A stretch of 42,747 bases of DNA from a virus (IMGVR_UViG_3300045739_000144:1-42747), one strand, 5' to 3'; counted from the first letter of the stretch, positions 1 to 8,000 are shown. Program-made: numbers and translations. The notes: generated by a model not told the origin, from the sequence alone.

Positions 1-565
1 TGTCGCGCCCGAAGTAGAGGTCGCCGCCCGGTGCCTTGCCGTCCTTGTCGGCCACGGTCGTCGAGTCTTCGAGCGCGCCGTTGACGTACATGACCACATC
101 GGTGCCGCTGCGCTCGACGTAGATGTAGAGGGCCGTCGCCGTGAAGGTCGTCGCGCTGGTCAGTTGCGCCGTGCCCGAGTCCTCGTCCGTCAGGTCGCAC
201 GTGAGCACGCCCGCGTTCAGGTAGAGTTCGAGCGGCGTGTTCGTCGCGTGGTTGAACGCGACGAGGGGGCGCGTGCCCGTGACGGTGTCGGGCTCGCACA
301 CGAGGTGCAGCGTCCAGTTCTTCTTGAGCGTGTGCACGCTGGCCGAGGCGACGCTCAGGTACTGGTCGGTGCCGTCGAAGTCCAGCCCCGTCTGCGAGAT
401 CGTCGTCAACTGCCCGAGCCGGGCCCAGCCCGGCCGACGCTTCGCGCTCTTCGTGCGCACCCGCGCGTTCTGGAAGACGACGAAGTCGTTGATGTCCAGC
501 CCGTCCTCGGAGTGCGTCGTCTGGAGGCCGCGCCGGAAGTCGAGATGGTAGGTGCGGATCTTCAT
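1..565 (-). CDS. LamG/concanavalin-like tail or appendage protein, C-terminus cut by window start
   Basis: The gene starts with ATG at 565, overlapping the stop of the upstream adaptor gene (TGATG), and runs open to base 1. The visible protein begins MKIRTYHLDFRRGLQTTHSE. From about residue 60 it has the beta-rich pattern of a LamG/laminin-G domain (FDGTDQYLSV, then WTLHLVCEPDT, then YIYVERSGTDVVMYVNG, then GGDLYFGRD). Such domains bind sugars or form trimer surfaces in phage appendages. The reading frame is cut after FGRD. A matching piece appears at the other end of the window (42435-42747), offset by one base in frame. A role in tail or fibre function is inferred from position next to adaptor and tube genes. 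The family call (LamG-like) is fairly secure; the precise role is not. Confidence 0.7.
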   Translation of the reverse strand, partial: MKIRTYHLDFRRGLQTTHSEDGLDINDFVVFQNARVRTKSAKRRPGWARLGQLTTISQTGLDFDGTDQYLSVASASVHTLKKNWTLHLVCEPDTVTGTRPLVAFNHATNTPLELYLNAGVLTCDLTDEDSGTAQLTSATTFTATALYIYVERSGTDVVMYVNGALEDSTTVADKDGKAPGGDLYFGRD

Positions 566-1458
566 CAGGCGTCCACCACGGGAAGCTGGAAGCTGTTGCG
601 CCAGCCCGCCGAGTCGTCGAACTTGCGCATCACGTGCACCGCCGGATGCCTGCGCGTGGTATGGCCCCAGGTGCGCTTGAGTTCTTGCTCGAAGCGCGCC
701 TGCGCCGCGAGCGCCTTCTGCGTCTCGTAGGCCAAGAGGAAGGCCCAGCGCATCGCACCCAGCACGATGAGATCGACCCGGCTCTCGTGCAGCGCGGGCA
801 CATCCGCATCGTGCACCAGTTCCGGCCAAGTCGAAAGGTAGGTGTAGTGGATGCCGTACTCGTCGTCGGGCACGGGCCAGATGCGCGCGCGCCGTCGGCC
901 GATGCTGGAGTCCTCGATCATGGCGTACTGCGCGGGCACGCCCGTGCTGCCCGGCAGGTAGGCCATGCCGTCGAGATCGACGCGCGCCACCGGCTGCGCG
1001 ACCGCGCCGCGCAGCGGGTCGCCGACCATCACGCTCGTGACCGAGTCGCAGTTCTGCGTGAAGGTCAGCACATCTTGGTAGAGCACGTAGGACGAGCCCG
1101 CCGCGTGCGAGTCCTCGACCAGGGCACGATCGAGCGTGAGTTGCGTGTCCGAGTCGCGCGTCGCCGTGTACCAGGGCTGGTCATAGCCCGCCGCGTACTT
1201 GAATCCGTCGTAGCTCGTGCTCCATGTCGTCCCGCTTCCCGTGACCGTGGTGCTGCCTTGACTCACAGATGCGGTGCCCGTGGTGTACGGAGCGACCGTC
1301 GAGGTGAAAGCATCCTTGCGGCGTTCCGGCCACGGGTAGCGGAACCAGATGTCGCGCCCCGCCATGTTGATGAAGTCCTTCGCGCGCGTCCGCGTGATGG
1401 CATCATCGATCTCGATCAGGTCGAGGACGAGGTCTTGCAGGTTCTTGAAGGTCTGCAT
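565..1458 (-). CDS. head-tail adaptor / connector protein
   Basis: This 297 aa protein starts MQTFKNLQDLVLDLIEIDDA. The N-terminal helical part (residues 1-45, ending around FRYPWPERR) followed by a beta insertion (residues 50-110, rich in Thr, Ser and Gly) and a C-terminal helical part (about 225-297) matches the layout of short-tailed phage adaptors such as P22 gp4-like or T7 gp11-like proteins. These sit below the portal and join the head to the tail. Its place beside tail proteins fits. ATG at 1458 overlaps the stop of the upstream membrane protein gene. No catalytic residues are expected. Assignment rests on pattern resemblance and genome position, so the exact subfamily is uncertain. 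Confidence 0.6.
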   Translation of the reverse strand: MQTFKNLQDLVLDLIEIDDAITRTRAKDFINMAGRDIWFRYPWPERRKDAFTSTVAPYTTGTASVSQGSTTVTGSGTTWSTSYDGFKYAAGYDQPWYTATRDSDTQLTLDRALVEDSHAAGSSYVLYQDVLTFTQNCDSVTSVMVGDPLRGAVAQPVARVDLDGMAYLPGSTGVPAQYAMIEDSSIGRRRARIWPVPDDEYGIHYTYLSTWPELVHDADVPALHESRVDLIVLGAMRWAFLLAYETQKALAAQARFEQELKRTWGHTTRRHPAVHVMRKFDDSAGWRNSFQLPVVDA

Positions 1459-1787
1459 CAGCGCCCCTCCAGCTTGCGCTCCAGCCGCGCGAGGTTCGTC
1501 TGGATGGCGGCCAGCGTGGCTTGGATCGCGGCAAGCTGCCGACCCGCGCCGCCGTGCGCGTCGATGCCGATGTGCGCCTCGATCGCGGCCTCGATGCGCG
1601 CGAGTCGGTCGTCCACCAGCGCAGCACGATGCTCCGCTTGGGACCGTGTGTAGGCGTCCGGGCGGGCCGCCGGTTCGAGCTTCATCCAGACGACCAGCAC
1701 GAGCGCGATGATGGCGATACCCGCGACGCCGCCCTGGACGATGATCTTGCCGAGGAGCTTGCCGTTGTGCTTCGTGATCTCTTCCAT
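1458..1787 (-). CDS. small membrane protein with coiled coil; holin-like candidate
   Basis: The protein has 109 aa. Residues 16-35 (IIVQGGVAGIAIIALVLVVW) form one clear membrane helix, preceded by a short charged N-terminus (MEEITKHNGKLLGK). The remainder contains heptad-like repeats near the C-terminus (QLAAIQATLAAIQTNLARLERKLEGR), likely a coiled coil. A single helix plus soluble coiled coil is compatible with a pinholin/holin or with a membrane-anchored structural protein. No separate endolysin or spanin was recognised beside it, so the lysis role is only a suggestion. The start ATG at 1787 overlaps the upstream stop, and the stop overlaps the adaptor start, so it is translated within the tail operon. 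Confidence 0.5.
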   Translation of the reverse strand: MEEITKHNGKLLGKIIVQGGVAGIAIIALVLVVWMKLEPAARPDAYTRSQAEHRAALVDDRLARIEAAIEAHIGIDAHGGAGRQLAAIQATLAAIQTNLARLERKLEGR

Positions 1788-2161
1788 CAGAGGTCCGCGT
1801 AGGCCCCACCCGGCGGCAGCTTGAACGTCCAGCGCGCGCTGCCCAGGTAGTGGCGGGTTGTGCCGCTTTCGATCGCGGCCTTGACGGTGTAGGCGTCGCC
1901 TGCCGTGTTGACCGATGCGGGCGTGGAGTCCACGAGCACCTCGAACTGCGACGACGCCTTGGCGGTGTTGTCGATCCAGTCGGTGTCGGCTTCCGTCTTG
2001 TCGAACGTGGTGCCGTCGGTCTGCGAGGTGAAGGAAAGGCGAATCGTCCAGCCGGTGAGATCGAGCGTGGCCTCGTCCACCTCGACGGTGACGGTCCATT
2101 GGACATCGTCGCCCATCACGAACTCCATGTCCGGCGGACCTGTGTAGGACGGGCTGCTCAT
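1787..2161 (-). CDS. hypothetical beta-rich virion-associated protein
   Basis: This 124 aa protein begins MSSPSYTGPPDMEFVMGDDV. It contains alternating hydrophobic strands (VQWTVTVEVDEATLDLTGWTIRLSF, split over residues 20-45) resembling the small baseplate/fibre-associated immunoglobulin-like modules found next to tail fibre genes, for example those recognising a user-supplied strain on a polymer surface. No known family is certain. It overlaps its neighbours by a few bases on both sides and so belongs to the tail operon. No cysteine pairs, signal peptide or membrane helix are visible. A structural role is inferred only from position and strand pattern. Confidence 0.45.
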   Translation of the reverse strand: MSSPSYTGPPDMEFVMGDDVQWTVTVEVDEATLDLTGWTIRLSFTSQTDGTTFDKTEADTDWIDNTAKASSQFEVLVDSTPASVNTAGDAYTVKAAIESGTTRHYLGSARWTFKLPPGGAYADL

Positions 2162-2400
2162 GTCGCGCTCCACATCTGGTCGTCGGGCGACGCCTTGGCC
2201 CAGGTCTGCGCAGCGGTGCCGGTCTTCGCCCAGGTCGCCGCCGCGGGGTTTGCCTTCCTCCACGTTTGCGCCGCGAGGATCGTGCGCGTCGTCTCGATGA
2301 GCGTCGTCTCGGCGGTGCGGTGGACCCAGGTCGCCCCGTAGCCATCAGGGATCCTGATGCGCTCCAGCGTTCCGGTGCGGTGGGCGAACGTGCTCCTCAT
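2158..2400 (-). CDS. small protein with repeated TWxK motif
   Basis: The protein has 80 aa. Its C-terminal half is built of short tandem units around a Thr-Trp pair (AQTWRKANPA, ATWAKTGTA, AQTWAKASPD, then QMWSAT), about 10 residues apart, so four Trp residues lie in register. The N-terminal half (MRSTFAHRTGTLERIRIPDG) is basic. I do not recognise the family. Short Trp-repeat proteins in tail operons can be adhesin-linked, but that is speculation here. ATG at 2400 overlaps the stop of the large fibre gene, and its own stop overlaps the next ATG, so it is co-translated with the tail genes. Confidence 0.45.
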   Translation of the reverse strand: MRSTFAHRTGTLERIRIPDGYGATWVHRTAETTLIETTRTILAAQTWRKANPAAATWAKTGTAAQTWAKASPDDQMWSAT

Positions 2401-4172
2401 GGCTGGGTCACGATCGTCAGGAACAGCGTGTCCGCGCCGCTCGCGGTGAACTTGAGGCAGATCGTGTCGCCGTTGAGGTCGGTGTTCGCGAGGTCGATCT
2501 TGTACATCCCGCTGCCGACCTCGGCCACGGCGTTGGCGCAGTTGACGAAGGCGGCTCCGTCGATGCTGCGCTGCGCGGTGATCGTGAGCCCGGTCGCCGG
2601 ATCGTGGTTGGTCGAGTCCGTCATCACGAAGGGGAAGGCCGCGAGCGCGACGTTCTTCGTGATCGTGCTGGGGAGGTCACCCTTGATCTGGGTCACATCC
2701 GTCTGGAGCGTGGTGATCGTGCCCGGAATCGTGGTGCCGGTGTCCACGAGGATCGAGTCCACGTTGGTGTCCACCGTGGCGAGGTCGGCCGCCTTCGCGA
2801 CCGTCGCGTCCTTGGCGACCGTGGAGTCGAGCGCCATGTCGGGGATCGCCGTGAGCCCCGCACCCGCCGCGCCGATGTCGTCCGTCTGCGCCTCGATGTC
2901 CACGAGGTTCGCGCCCACCGTCGCCCCGCTGCCCAGGTCGGTGATCGTGCCCAGCTTGGGCTGCATATCCGCCGTGTCGGTGATGATGTTGTTGGTGTCG
3001 GTGAGGATGTTGTCGGTCGTCGTCGGCAGGTTCGCTGCGTCGAGTTCGGCCAGCCGCGCCTCGGTGCAGACGGCGGCCTGGGCCAGAGCCGTGAGGCCCG
3101 CACCCGCGGCGCCGATCTCTGCCGTGTCCACGAGGATGTCGTTCACATCCTGTCCGACATCGTTCGCCGTCTGCGCGGTGAGCGAGATCGTCACCACGTT
3201 GGCGCTGCCCTGCACGATCTCGTAGGTCGTCGTCGCGTCCGGGTTCGTCGTCCAGGCGGGCGACACCGTCGCCGTGTCCGAAGCTCCGGCGTAGTCCACG
3301 ATGACCCTGGACTGGCCCGCCCCGGTGCCCGTGAGCAGGTTGACGACGCAGCCGTTGAGGATGTCGTCCGCGAAGCTCGCCGCAGCGGCGAGGATGATCT
3401 GCGTGCTGGTCCCGCCCGCCTGGGCGGTGCCCGAGGCGAGGGCCGTGAGGCCGGAGCCGCCGCCCACGCCGCTGACCTCGGTGTCGAGGTACTTGCCGAA
3501 CGTACCCGCCGTCGTATGGCCCGACTGCGCCTCGTCCCACACGGCGTCCGCGATGGTGGCAGCGGTCGGATCGTTCAGAGCGTTCACGGCGGCGAGGTTG
3601 GCCGCGATGTCCGCGGACACGCTGACGGACGGCGTGCCCAGCTTCGGCTGCATATCCGCCGTGTCCACGAGGATGTCGTTCACATCTTGGCCGACATCGT
3701 TGGCCGTCTGCGCCGTGCCCGCGATATGCGAGGTGTTCACCTCCGGGCGCCCACCGCTGAAGGTGCCCGCGCTGCCGCCGAACTGCGTGACGTTCGCCGG
3801 GAGCAGCCCCGTTGCGCTCGACGCGAAGAGCGCGTCGTAGATGGCCTCCTCGACCACTTGGAACCGCTGGTAGACCGGCAGGCAGACCGAGTCGTCTTGG
3901 ATGACGACGAGAAGCTCGCCTACTGTGTTGGTGTCGCTCGTCGTCAGCGTCAGGTCGTACCAGCCGTCGCAGCCGCTGACGGCAGCCCAGGTGTTGGAGG
4001 TGATGTCCACCGTGGCCGCCCCGTCAGCTTTCAGAAGCTCTGCCTCGTCCACGCCCGTCAGGTTCGTGGGGGTGTTGCCGATCGCCGTCTCCGGCGTGAA
4101 GCCGTCGCCCACATCAACGAAGGGGCCGATGCGAACGTCGATGCTGGTGGACTGTCGGAGGGTAACCGTCAT
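2397..4172 (-). CDS. large repetitive tail fibre-like protein
   Basis: This 591 aa protein starts MTVTLRQSTSIDVRIGPFVD. The first 150 residues look like a globular beta domain with a Trp-rich patch (SGCDGWYDLTL). Most of the remainder is a low-complexity Ala/Thr/Asp/Val region built of repeated units such as DVGQDVNDILVDTA, MQPKLGT, GAAGAGLTA and DTNNIITDTADM, which suggests an elongated trimeric coiled-coil or beta shaft. The C-terminal 90 residues (from about 500) form another beta domain (MYKIDLANTDLNGDTICLKF). This layout, N-terminal attachment, repeated shaft and C-terminal tip, is typical of fibres or appendages. The start ATG at 4172 overlaps the upstream stop. No chaperone or peptidase motif was seen. 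Confidence 0.6.
   Translation of the reverse strand: MTVTLRQSTSIDVRIGPFVDVGDGFTPETAIGNTPTNLTGVDEAELLKADGAATVDITSNTWAAVSGCDGWYDLTLTTSDTNTVGELLVVIQDDSVCLPVYQRFQVVEEAIYDALFASSATGLLPANVTQFGGSAGTFSGGRPEVNTSHIAGTAQTANDVGQDVNDILVDTADMQPKLGTPSVSVSADIAANLAAVNALNDPTAATIADAVWDEAQSGHTTAGTFGKYLDTEVSGVGGGSGLTALASGTAQAGGTSTQIILAAAASFADDILNGCVVNLLTGTGAGQSRVIVDYAGASDTATVSPAWTTNPDATTTYEIVQGSANVVTISLTAQTANDVGQDVNDILVDTAEIGAAGAGLTALAQAAVCTEARLAELDAANLPTTTDNILTDTNNIITDTADMQPKLGTITDLGSGATVGANLVDIEAQTDDIGAAGAGLTAIPDMALDSTVAKDATVAKAADLATVDTNVDSILVDTGTTIPGTITTLQTDVTQIKGDLPSTITKNVALAAFPFVMTDSTNHDPATGLTITAQRSIDGAAFVNCANAVAEVGSGMYKIDLANTDLNGDTICLKFTASGADTLFLTIVTQP
3121..3180. repeat. 60-bp direct repeat, copy 1, inside fibre gene
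   Basis: These 60 bp recur at 3658-3717 with only a few mismatches. They encode the shaft unit TAQTANDVGQDVNDILVDTA on the minus strand. A shorter flanking repeat (around 2947-2978 and 3634-3667) encodes DTADMQPKLGT. The near identity at DNA level means the duplication is recent or maintained by recombination. Confidence 0.85.
3658..3717. repeat. 60-bp direct repeat, copy 2, inside fibre gene
   Basis: This is the second copy of the repeat at 3121-3180, in the same orientation and reading frame, 537 bp away. It encodes the same shaft motif. Recombination between copies would delete 537 bp (179 codons) in frame and shorten the fibre. Confidence 0.85.
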
Positions 4173-5128
4173 TGCGACCCCGCCATCTGCTTGTAGTGGT
4201 GCATGAAGATCGGAATGCTGGTGGCGCCCGCGATGTACTCGTCCACGCCGATGTCCCAATCGCTGCGCGTGTCGCCGTCGATGTCCGTGCTGCCGATCGT
4301 CCCGCTGAGATCGGTGCCCTCGTGCGTGCCGTCCGACGCTTTGTGCAGATCCCAGGCCGTGCTGCTCACAGCGTCGAACCATGTGCTGGACAGGCTCGTC
4401 CAGTTGTTCGTGAAGTAGCTCGACGCAGAGGAATCGGTTGACCCGCAGTAATCGCCCGTGAACCCGGTGGCGCCTGCCGTCACGTAGAAGTCGCTGACCT
4501 GGGCGTCGATGCCGACGCAGTTCTCGGCGTAGTGGGTCGTCCCGTTGTTCTGCTGCCAGAAGTTGGCGCCCATCCCATAGGCGGCGCAGGCGTAGGAGGA
4601 GCCGGACGCGCCTGAGCGCAAGCGGATGCCGAAGCTGGTGGCGCCTGAACCCCACATCGCGAGATGGTGGAAGACATGACCTGAGCCCGTGTTGACGAAC
4701 ACGCAGCCCGTGGAGGTGCCGGTCCCCTCCATCACGCAGAAGCGGACGGTCAGGTTGGACGCCGACGATGTACCCGAGACGCAGTACCCGGTGCTGTTGG
4801 TGTTCTCCAGGTAGAGGTATTCGATCGTGACATCGTTCGTCTGAACGTCGATGTTGGCCGCCGAAGTCGTCACGATGCGCGCGGAGGCGGCGCCTGCCGT
4901 TGCCATCACGGGCCAGTTGCTGTCAGCCGTGTACCGGATGCCCGAGGCCACGGTCACCTTGATCTCGACGCTGTTGCTGTTGGACGTACTGATCGTGGCA
5001 ACGCCAACGTCCTCGTTGTCCACGATGTTGCCGATCTCGGTGGCGCTGGGGTTGGGGCTCAGGCCCCCAGCCCACGTAGCCAGATCAACGTCCTGCCCGG
5101 TCACGGAACCGATCGTGCGGGTAGCCAT
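4169..5128 (-). CDS. probable right-handed beta-helix appendage protein
   Basis: The protein has 319 aa, starting MATRTIGSVTGQDVDLATWA. After an N-terminal part resembling the standard opening of beta-helix proteins (GIRYTADSNWPVMATAGAAS), it has a ladder of short strands rich in Asn, Ser, Thr and Gly (VQTNDVTIEYLYLENTNSTG, then NLTVRFCVMEGTG, then FHHLAMWGSG). This spacing is typical of pectate-lyase-like parallel beta-helices used by phages as tailspikes, some of which degrade surface polysaccharide. I see no assured catalytic Asp/Glu set, so enzymatic activity is not claimed. The C-terminus is short (FMHHYKQMAGSQ). It is embedded in the tail operon through overlaps at both ends. Confidence 0.55.
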   Translation of the reverse strand: MATRTIGSVTGQDVDLATWAGGLSPNPSATEIGNIVDNEDVGVATISTSNSNSVEIKVTVASGIRYTADSNWPVMATAGAASARIVTTSAANIDVQTNDVTIEYLYLENTNSTGYCVSGTSSASNLTVRFCVMEGTGTSTGCVFVNTGSGHVFHHLAMWGSGATSFGIRLRSGASGSSYACAAYGMGANFWQQNNGTTHYAENCVGIDAQVSDFYVTAGATGFTGDYCGSTDSSASSYFTNNWTSLSSTWFDAVSSTAWDLHKASDGTHEGTDLSGTIGSTDIDGDTRSDWDIGVDEYIAGATSIPIFMHHYKQMAGSQ

Positions 5129-5724
5129 TACGTCGGCGCCTGCGTTGGGTCATCCGCCCGGTCAACCCAAAGGTGGTAGGACGCGAGGTCAGGGAAGTTC
5201 GCGTCGGGAATGGAGGCCGGGATGTACCAGCCTTGCTCGTGCGCGGGGGCGAGCGCGAAGTTCGGGCCCGTCGCGATCTCGGGATCCCAGGCAAGGATCG
5301 TGGCCTCGGTCGCTTGCGCGTTCGTCCGCGCGTCATGGAAGGCCTGCGCGACCCAAGACCAGGGCACGGTGCGCTGCTTGATCTCGCCCACGCTCATCGA
5401 CCGCTGCGGGTCAAGCGTGTCGCGCATCCAGTTGCGGAACTGCCCAGGCGGCGCGAGGTTCTCGATTGTGGCGAGGTCGATGTAGAAGCGGCGCGTCCAG
5501 TTGCCGTTGCGCCGGTCGCACCGCATGGTCGCCCGCTGCGCAGCCTCGGGGATGTCGGGCACGCGCACCCAGCCCCACCACATCCGGCAGCTATCGTCCC
5601 CGAAGGAGTGCGGGGCGTCGCCCTGCGCGTCCTCCGGGTACCACTTGACGATCGAGCCCACTCGGTCATCCGTCGCGGAGGTGGCGCCAGCCCGGAAGTT
5701 GAGACGGATGCAGGCCCAGGCCAT
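5128..5724 (-). CDS. hypothetical protein of virion operon
   Basis: This 198 aa soluble protein begins MAWACIRLNFRAGATSATDD. It is rich in Trp and Arg (CRMWWGWVRVPDIPEAAQRA, NWTRRFYIDLATIENLAPPG) and contains no membrane helix, signal peptide or known motif. It lies between the beta-helix protein and small head/tail proteins and its stop overlaps the beta-helix start, so a structural or assembly role is likely. The family is not recognised. ATG at 5724 is chosen because it is the first start after the end of the upstream gene (5755). Confidence 0.5.
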   Translation of the reverse strand: MAWACIRLNFRAGATSATDDRVGSIVKWYPEDAQGDAPHSFGDDSCRMWWGWVRVPDIPEAAQRATMRCDRRNGNWTRRFYIDLATIENLAPPGQFRNWMRDTLDPQRSMSVGEIKQRTVPWSWVAQAFHDARTNAQATEATILAWDPEIATGPNFALAPAHEQGWYIPASIPDANFPDLASYHLWVDRADDPTQAPT

Positions 5725-5754
5725 CGAACGTCTCCGCTGGAGGGTGGGGCGCTC

Positions 5755-6099
5755 CTACGCCTCGAAGCCGTAGAGGACGACCTTGCTGTTGCCCGCGCTC
5801 GTGGTGACCCGGACGATCGCGTCGGCCGCGAGCTTGTAGGGAGCCTCGAAGGGGAAGGTCAGCACGAAGGGTGCCGCCGTCCCGCCGTCGGGCTGGTAGG
5901 CATCGACGATGCGCGTGCCTGCAGCGTCGTTGCCTTCGGTGATCTGGAAGTTGCAGTCGGCATCGGTCGAGAAGACGATCGCGTGCAGGTAGACGGCTTT
6001 GTCCGCTGCCGGATCCCACACGCTCACATCGCTGGCCGCGCCCGTGTTCTGCTTCTCCTTGCGCGTCCACGCCCAGGGGACGTTGGTGCTCGGCCGCAT
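5755..6099 (-). CDS. small beta-sandwich-like structural protein
   Basis: The 114 aa protein starts MRPSTNVPWAWTRKEKQNTG. It consists of alternating strands (AVYLHAIVFSTDADCNFQIT, APFVLTFPFEAPYKLAADAI, VRVTTSAGNSKVVLYGFEA), resembling small head-decoration or tail beta-sandwich proteins. I chose ATG at 6099 because longer starts would run into the upstream gene that ends at 6104; the longer frame (to 6174) has an unnatural composition. It sits in the capsid-proximal part of the operon. No enzymatic motif is seen. Function is inferred from context only. Confidence 0.5.
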   Translation of the reverse strand: MRPSTNVPWAWTRKEKQNTGAASDVSVWDPAADKAVYLHAIVFSTDADCNFQITEGNDAAGTRIVDAYQPDGGTAAPFVLTFPFEAPYKLAADAIVRVTTSAGNSKVVLYGFEA

Positions 6100-6103
6100 G
6101 GGA

Positions 6104-6391
6104 CTAGACCACGATGCCTGCCGCTTGCAGGGCGTCGATGATGGCCGTGATGTTCTTCTTGTTGCCCAGCACATCGGCCGTCAGCGCGTCGCACTCCGCT
6201 CCGCTGAACGTGGTCGCGTCCGCGCCGCTGCCGTTGCCCGCCGTCGGGGCCGTCATGGCCGCGACCGTGGTGGAAGCCGTCGAGTAGGTCTGCGTGAAGG
6301 TGCTGCCGCTGACGAGCCCGAGGGTCGTCTTCATCGCGGCGGCGCTCTCGGGCACGCCCATGTTGGCGCGGAACCAGTCGCTTCGATGCAT
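6104..6391 (-). CDS. small capsid-region protein
   Basis: This 95 aa protein is MHRSDWFRANMGVPESAAAM followed by a Thr/Ala/Ser/Gly-rich middle and a helical end (NKKNITAIIDALQAAGIVV). A clear ribosome binding site (GGAGG) lies seven bases before the ATG at 6391, which decides the start over longer upstream alternatives. The C-terminal pattern ADVLGNKKNITAIIDALQAA resembles small proteins that follow major capsid genes in metagenomic podoviruses. The function is unknown. It lies 64 bp downstream of the cysteine-rich head protein gene. Confidence 0.5.
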   Translation of the reverse strand: MHRSDWFRANMGVPESAAAMKTTLGLVSGSTFTQTYSTASTTVAAMTAPTAGNGSGADATTFSGAECDALTADVLGNKKNITAIIDALQAAGIVV

Positions 6392-6455
6392 GAGATTCCT
6401 CCAGGGGTTGGGTGCGCCGGGGGACGGTAGGAACGCCCCCCGGCGCGGGGTCCGA

Positions 6456-6965
6456 CTAGGCGTCGAAGGCGCAGTTGGTGAGCAGCACGCCCGTGGATGT
6501 GCTCGTGGCTCCGTCCGCCGTGATGCAGACGCCGAAGCAGCCGTGCTGCGCGTTGGCGATGAGCGGAGCGGCGACCTTGGCGTCGTCGGCGCAGTAGAGG
6601 CCCTCCGACGCATCGCAGTTCGTGTCCGTCGTCACGTTCGAGCAGAAGCCGCCGACCTGAAGCCAGCCGAAGCCGCCCGCCGCGATGGCACCCAGGGCGA
6701 TGCCTGCGACGACGGTCACCGCGAGGGTGCCGTCGTTGTTGACCAGCGTGGTCGCCGCCGTGGTGCTGATCTCGCCCAGCCGATCGCTGGTGAGGAACAC
6801 ACCGCACACATCGCCGACAACGGTCGCCGAAGCTCCCGCGTTCTCGACGTAGCAGTAGCGGTTGCCCGTGCTGTTGTCGGTGTAGACCGCGCCGACGCTA
6901 TACTCCGGCCCTTCGGTCGAAGTGCGGACATCGGTGAAGTTTTCGAGCCCGATGGGAAGACTCAT
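6456..6965 (-). CDS. putative head decoration protein
   Basis: The 169 aa protein starts MSLPIGLENFTDVRTSTEGP directly after an AGGAGG ribosome binding site. It has the small beta-rich pattern of capsid-cementing or decoration proteins: GAVYTDNSTGNRYCYVENAG, then VAGIALGAIAAGGFGWLQVG. The latter, with GAIAAGGFGWLQVGG, is a common motif in proteins encoded beside major capsid genes. It contains seven cysteines in pairs, which is unusual for an intracellular phage protein and could allow disulfides after release. It is separated from the major capsid gene by only eight bases, so both are made from the same mRNA. Confidence 0.6.
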   Translation of the reverse strand: MSLPIGLENFTDVRTSTEGPEYSVGAVYTDNSTGNRYCYVENAGASATVVGDVCGVFLTSDRLGEISTTAATTLVNNDGTLAVTVVAGIALGAIAAGGFGWLQVGGFCSNVTTDTNCDASEGLYCADDAKVAAPLIANAQHGCFGVCITADGATSTSTGVLLTNCAFDA

Positions 6966-6973
6966 CGTTCCTC

Positions 6974-7954
6974 CTAGGTGATCGTGGTGATCGAGCCGAG
7001 GCAGCGACGGTTGCGGCAGATCAACTGCCCGCTCCAGCGCAGGTACGCGATGCGCCCTTGCTGGCCGTTCACGGTCATCGACTGGAACTCGGTCAGACGG
7101 AAGGGACCGCCATCGGCCTCTAGGAGGTACATGGCGTCGTTGTTGACGAACCACATCGCGTCGTTGTGATTCGTCGCCGCGTAGATGTCCCACGTGAGCC
7201 CTCGGCCCATGTAGGAGGCGACGGGGAATCCGAGGTCGGCCACGCGGCCGGAGGCGCCGGTTGCCTTCTCGTAGATGTTGTGCTTGTTCTCGGCGAGATC
7301 GACGTACTTCTCCCAGATGGCCTGGGAGGTCACGATCCAGTCGTGCTGCTTGAGCCCGCCCGCCGTGACATCGTTCGCCATGTTGCGCATGGAGTCGAGG
7401 CCGCCGGTCGCGAACGTGACCGTGTCGTTGTTCTGCGCCACCCACCACGTGTAGGTGGCGGGGGCCAGCGTCCCGAGGGTCGTCGTCGCGCTGATGACCG
7501 TGGGCAGGGCCGTGAGGTCGCCCGCGCCCTCGCCGCCTGCGGTGCCCCACAGGTCGGTGGCGAGCTTGCGCTCCAGCCTCATGCGCGCGTCGTTGATGCG
7601 CACTTCGAGGTAGTTGAACAGCGCACCCGCGCCGCCCGCGTGGAACTCGTCCTGCCAGAACAGGGACACCGGCTCCGCGTAGTGGGCCCAGGTGTAGGTC
7701 GCCTCGGTGACCGGATCGGTCGGCGTGGTCGGCAGCGCCTCCGCGCGGAGGAAGCTGCCACCGATCGGCTCGCCCCCTTCGAGGAGCGGCTCGATGATGT
7801 ACTTGGAGCCCGTCTTCTTGCGCGACTTGCGTCGCAGCATCGAGAGCGTGGGCGTCCCGGTGTAGAAGTTGTCGGCGGGCATCGACGACAGGTAGCTCCT
7901 GCCGTGAGCGGTGAACACGGTGTTCAGATCCGCCGTGAAGGTCGGCTTTGCCAT
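6974..7954 (-). CDS. major capsid protein (HK97 fold expected)
   Basis: This 326 aa protein starts MAKPTFTADLNTVFTAHGRS. Its position right after a scaffold gene and before a decoration-like protein, its length and its pattern support the assignment. Typical features are the N-terminal arm, YTWAHYAEPVSLFWQDEFHA near residue 90, the long helix NYLEVRINDARMRLERKLAT around 115 (spine helix), and the terminal domain with QAIWEKYVDLAENKHNIYEK, MWFVNNDAMYLLEADGGPF and the closing QLICRNRRCLGSITTIT. The pattern resembles capsid proteins described as phage major capsid protein, P22/Mu-type families in environmental phages. Autoproteolysis or crosslinking residues are not identified. No signal of cleavage by a protease gene nearby was found. 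Confidence 0.8.
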   Translation of the reverse strand: MAKPTFTADLNTVFTAHGRSYLSSMPADNFYTGTPTLSMLRRKSRKKTGSKYIIEPLLEGGEPIGGSFLRAEALPTTPTDPVTEATYTWAHYAEPVSLFWQDEFHAGGAGALFNYLEVRINDARMRLERKLATDLWGTAGGEGAGDLTALPTVISATTTLGTLAPATYTWWVAQNNDTVTFATGGLDSMRNMANDVTAGGLKQHDWIVTSQAIWEKYVDLAENKHNIYEKATGASGRVADLGFPVASYMGRGLTWDIYAATNHNDAMWFVNNDAMYLLEADGGPFRLTEFQSMTVNGQQGRIAYLRWSGQLICRNRRCLGSITTIT

Positions 7955-7963
7955 TGCGGCTGC

Positions 7964-7979
7964 GGTTCCTTTCGGAACC
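7964..7979 (-). promoter_or_regulatory. perfect GNRA hairpin ahead of capsid gene
   Basis: On the coding strand the sequence is GGTTCC-GAAA-GGAACC: a 6-bp stem closed by a GAAA tetraloop, ending ten bases before the capsid ATG. The right arm holds AGGAA, which may be part of the ribosome binding site, so the hairpin may modulate translation or protect a processed 5' end of the highly expressed capsid message. No T-tract follows, so it is not an intrinsic terminator. Confidence 0.6.
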
Positions 7980-8000
7980 CCGCAAGCGGATGCTCAGGCG

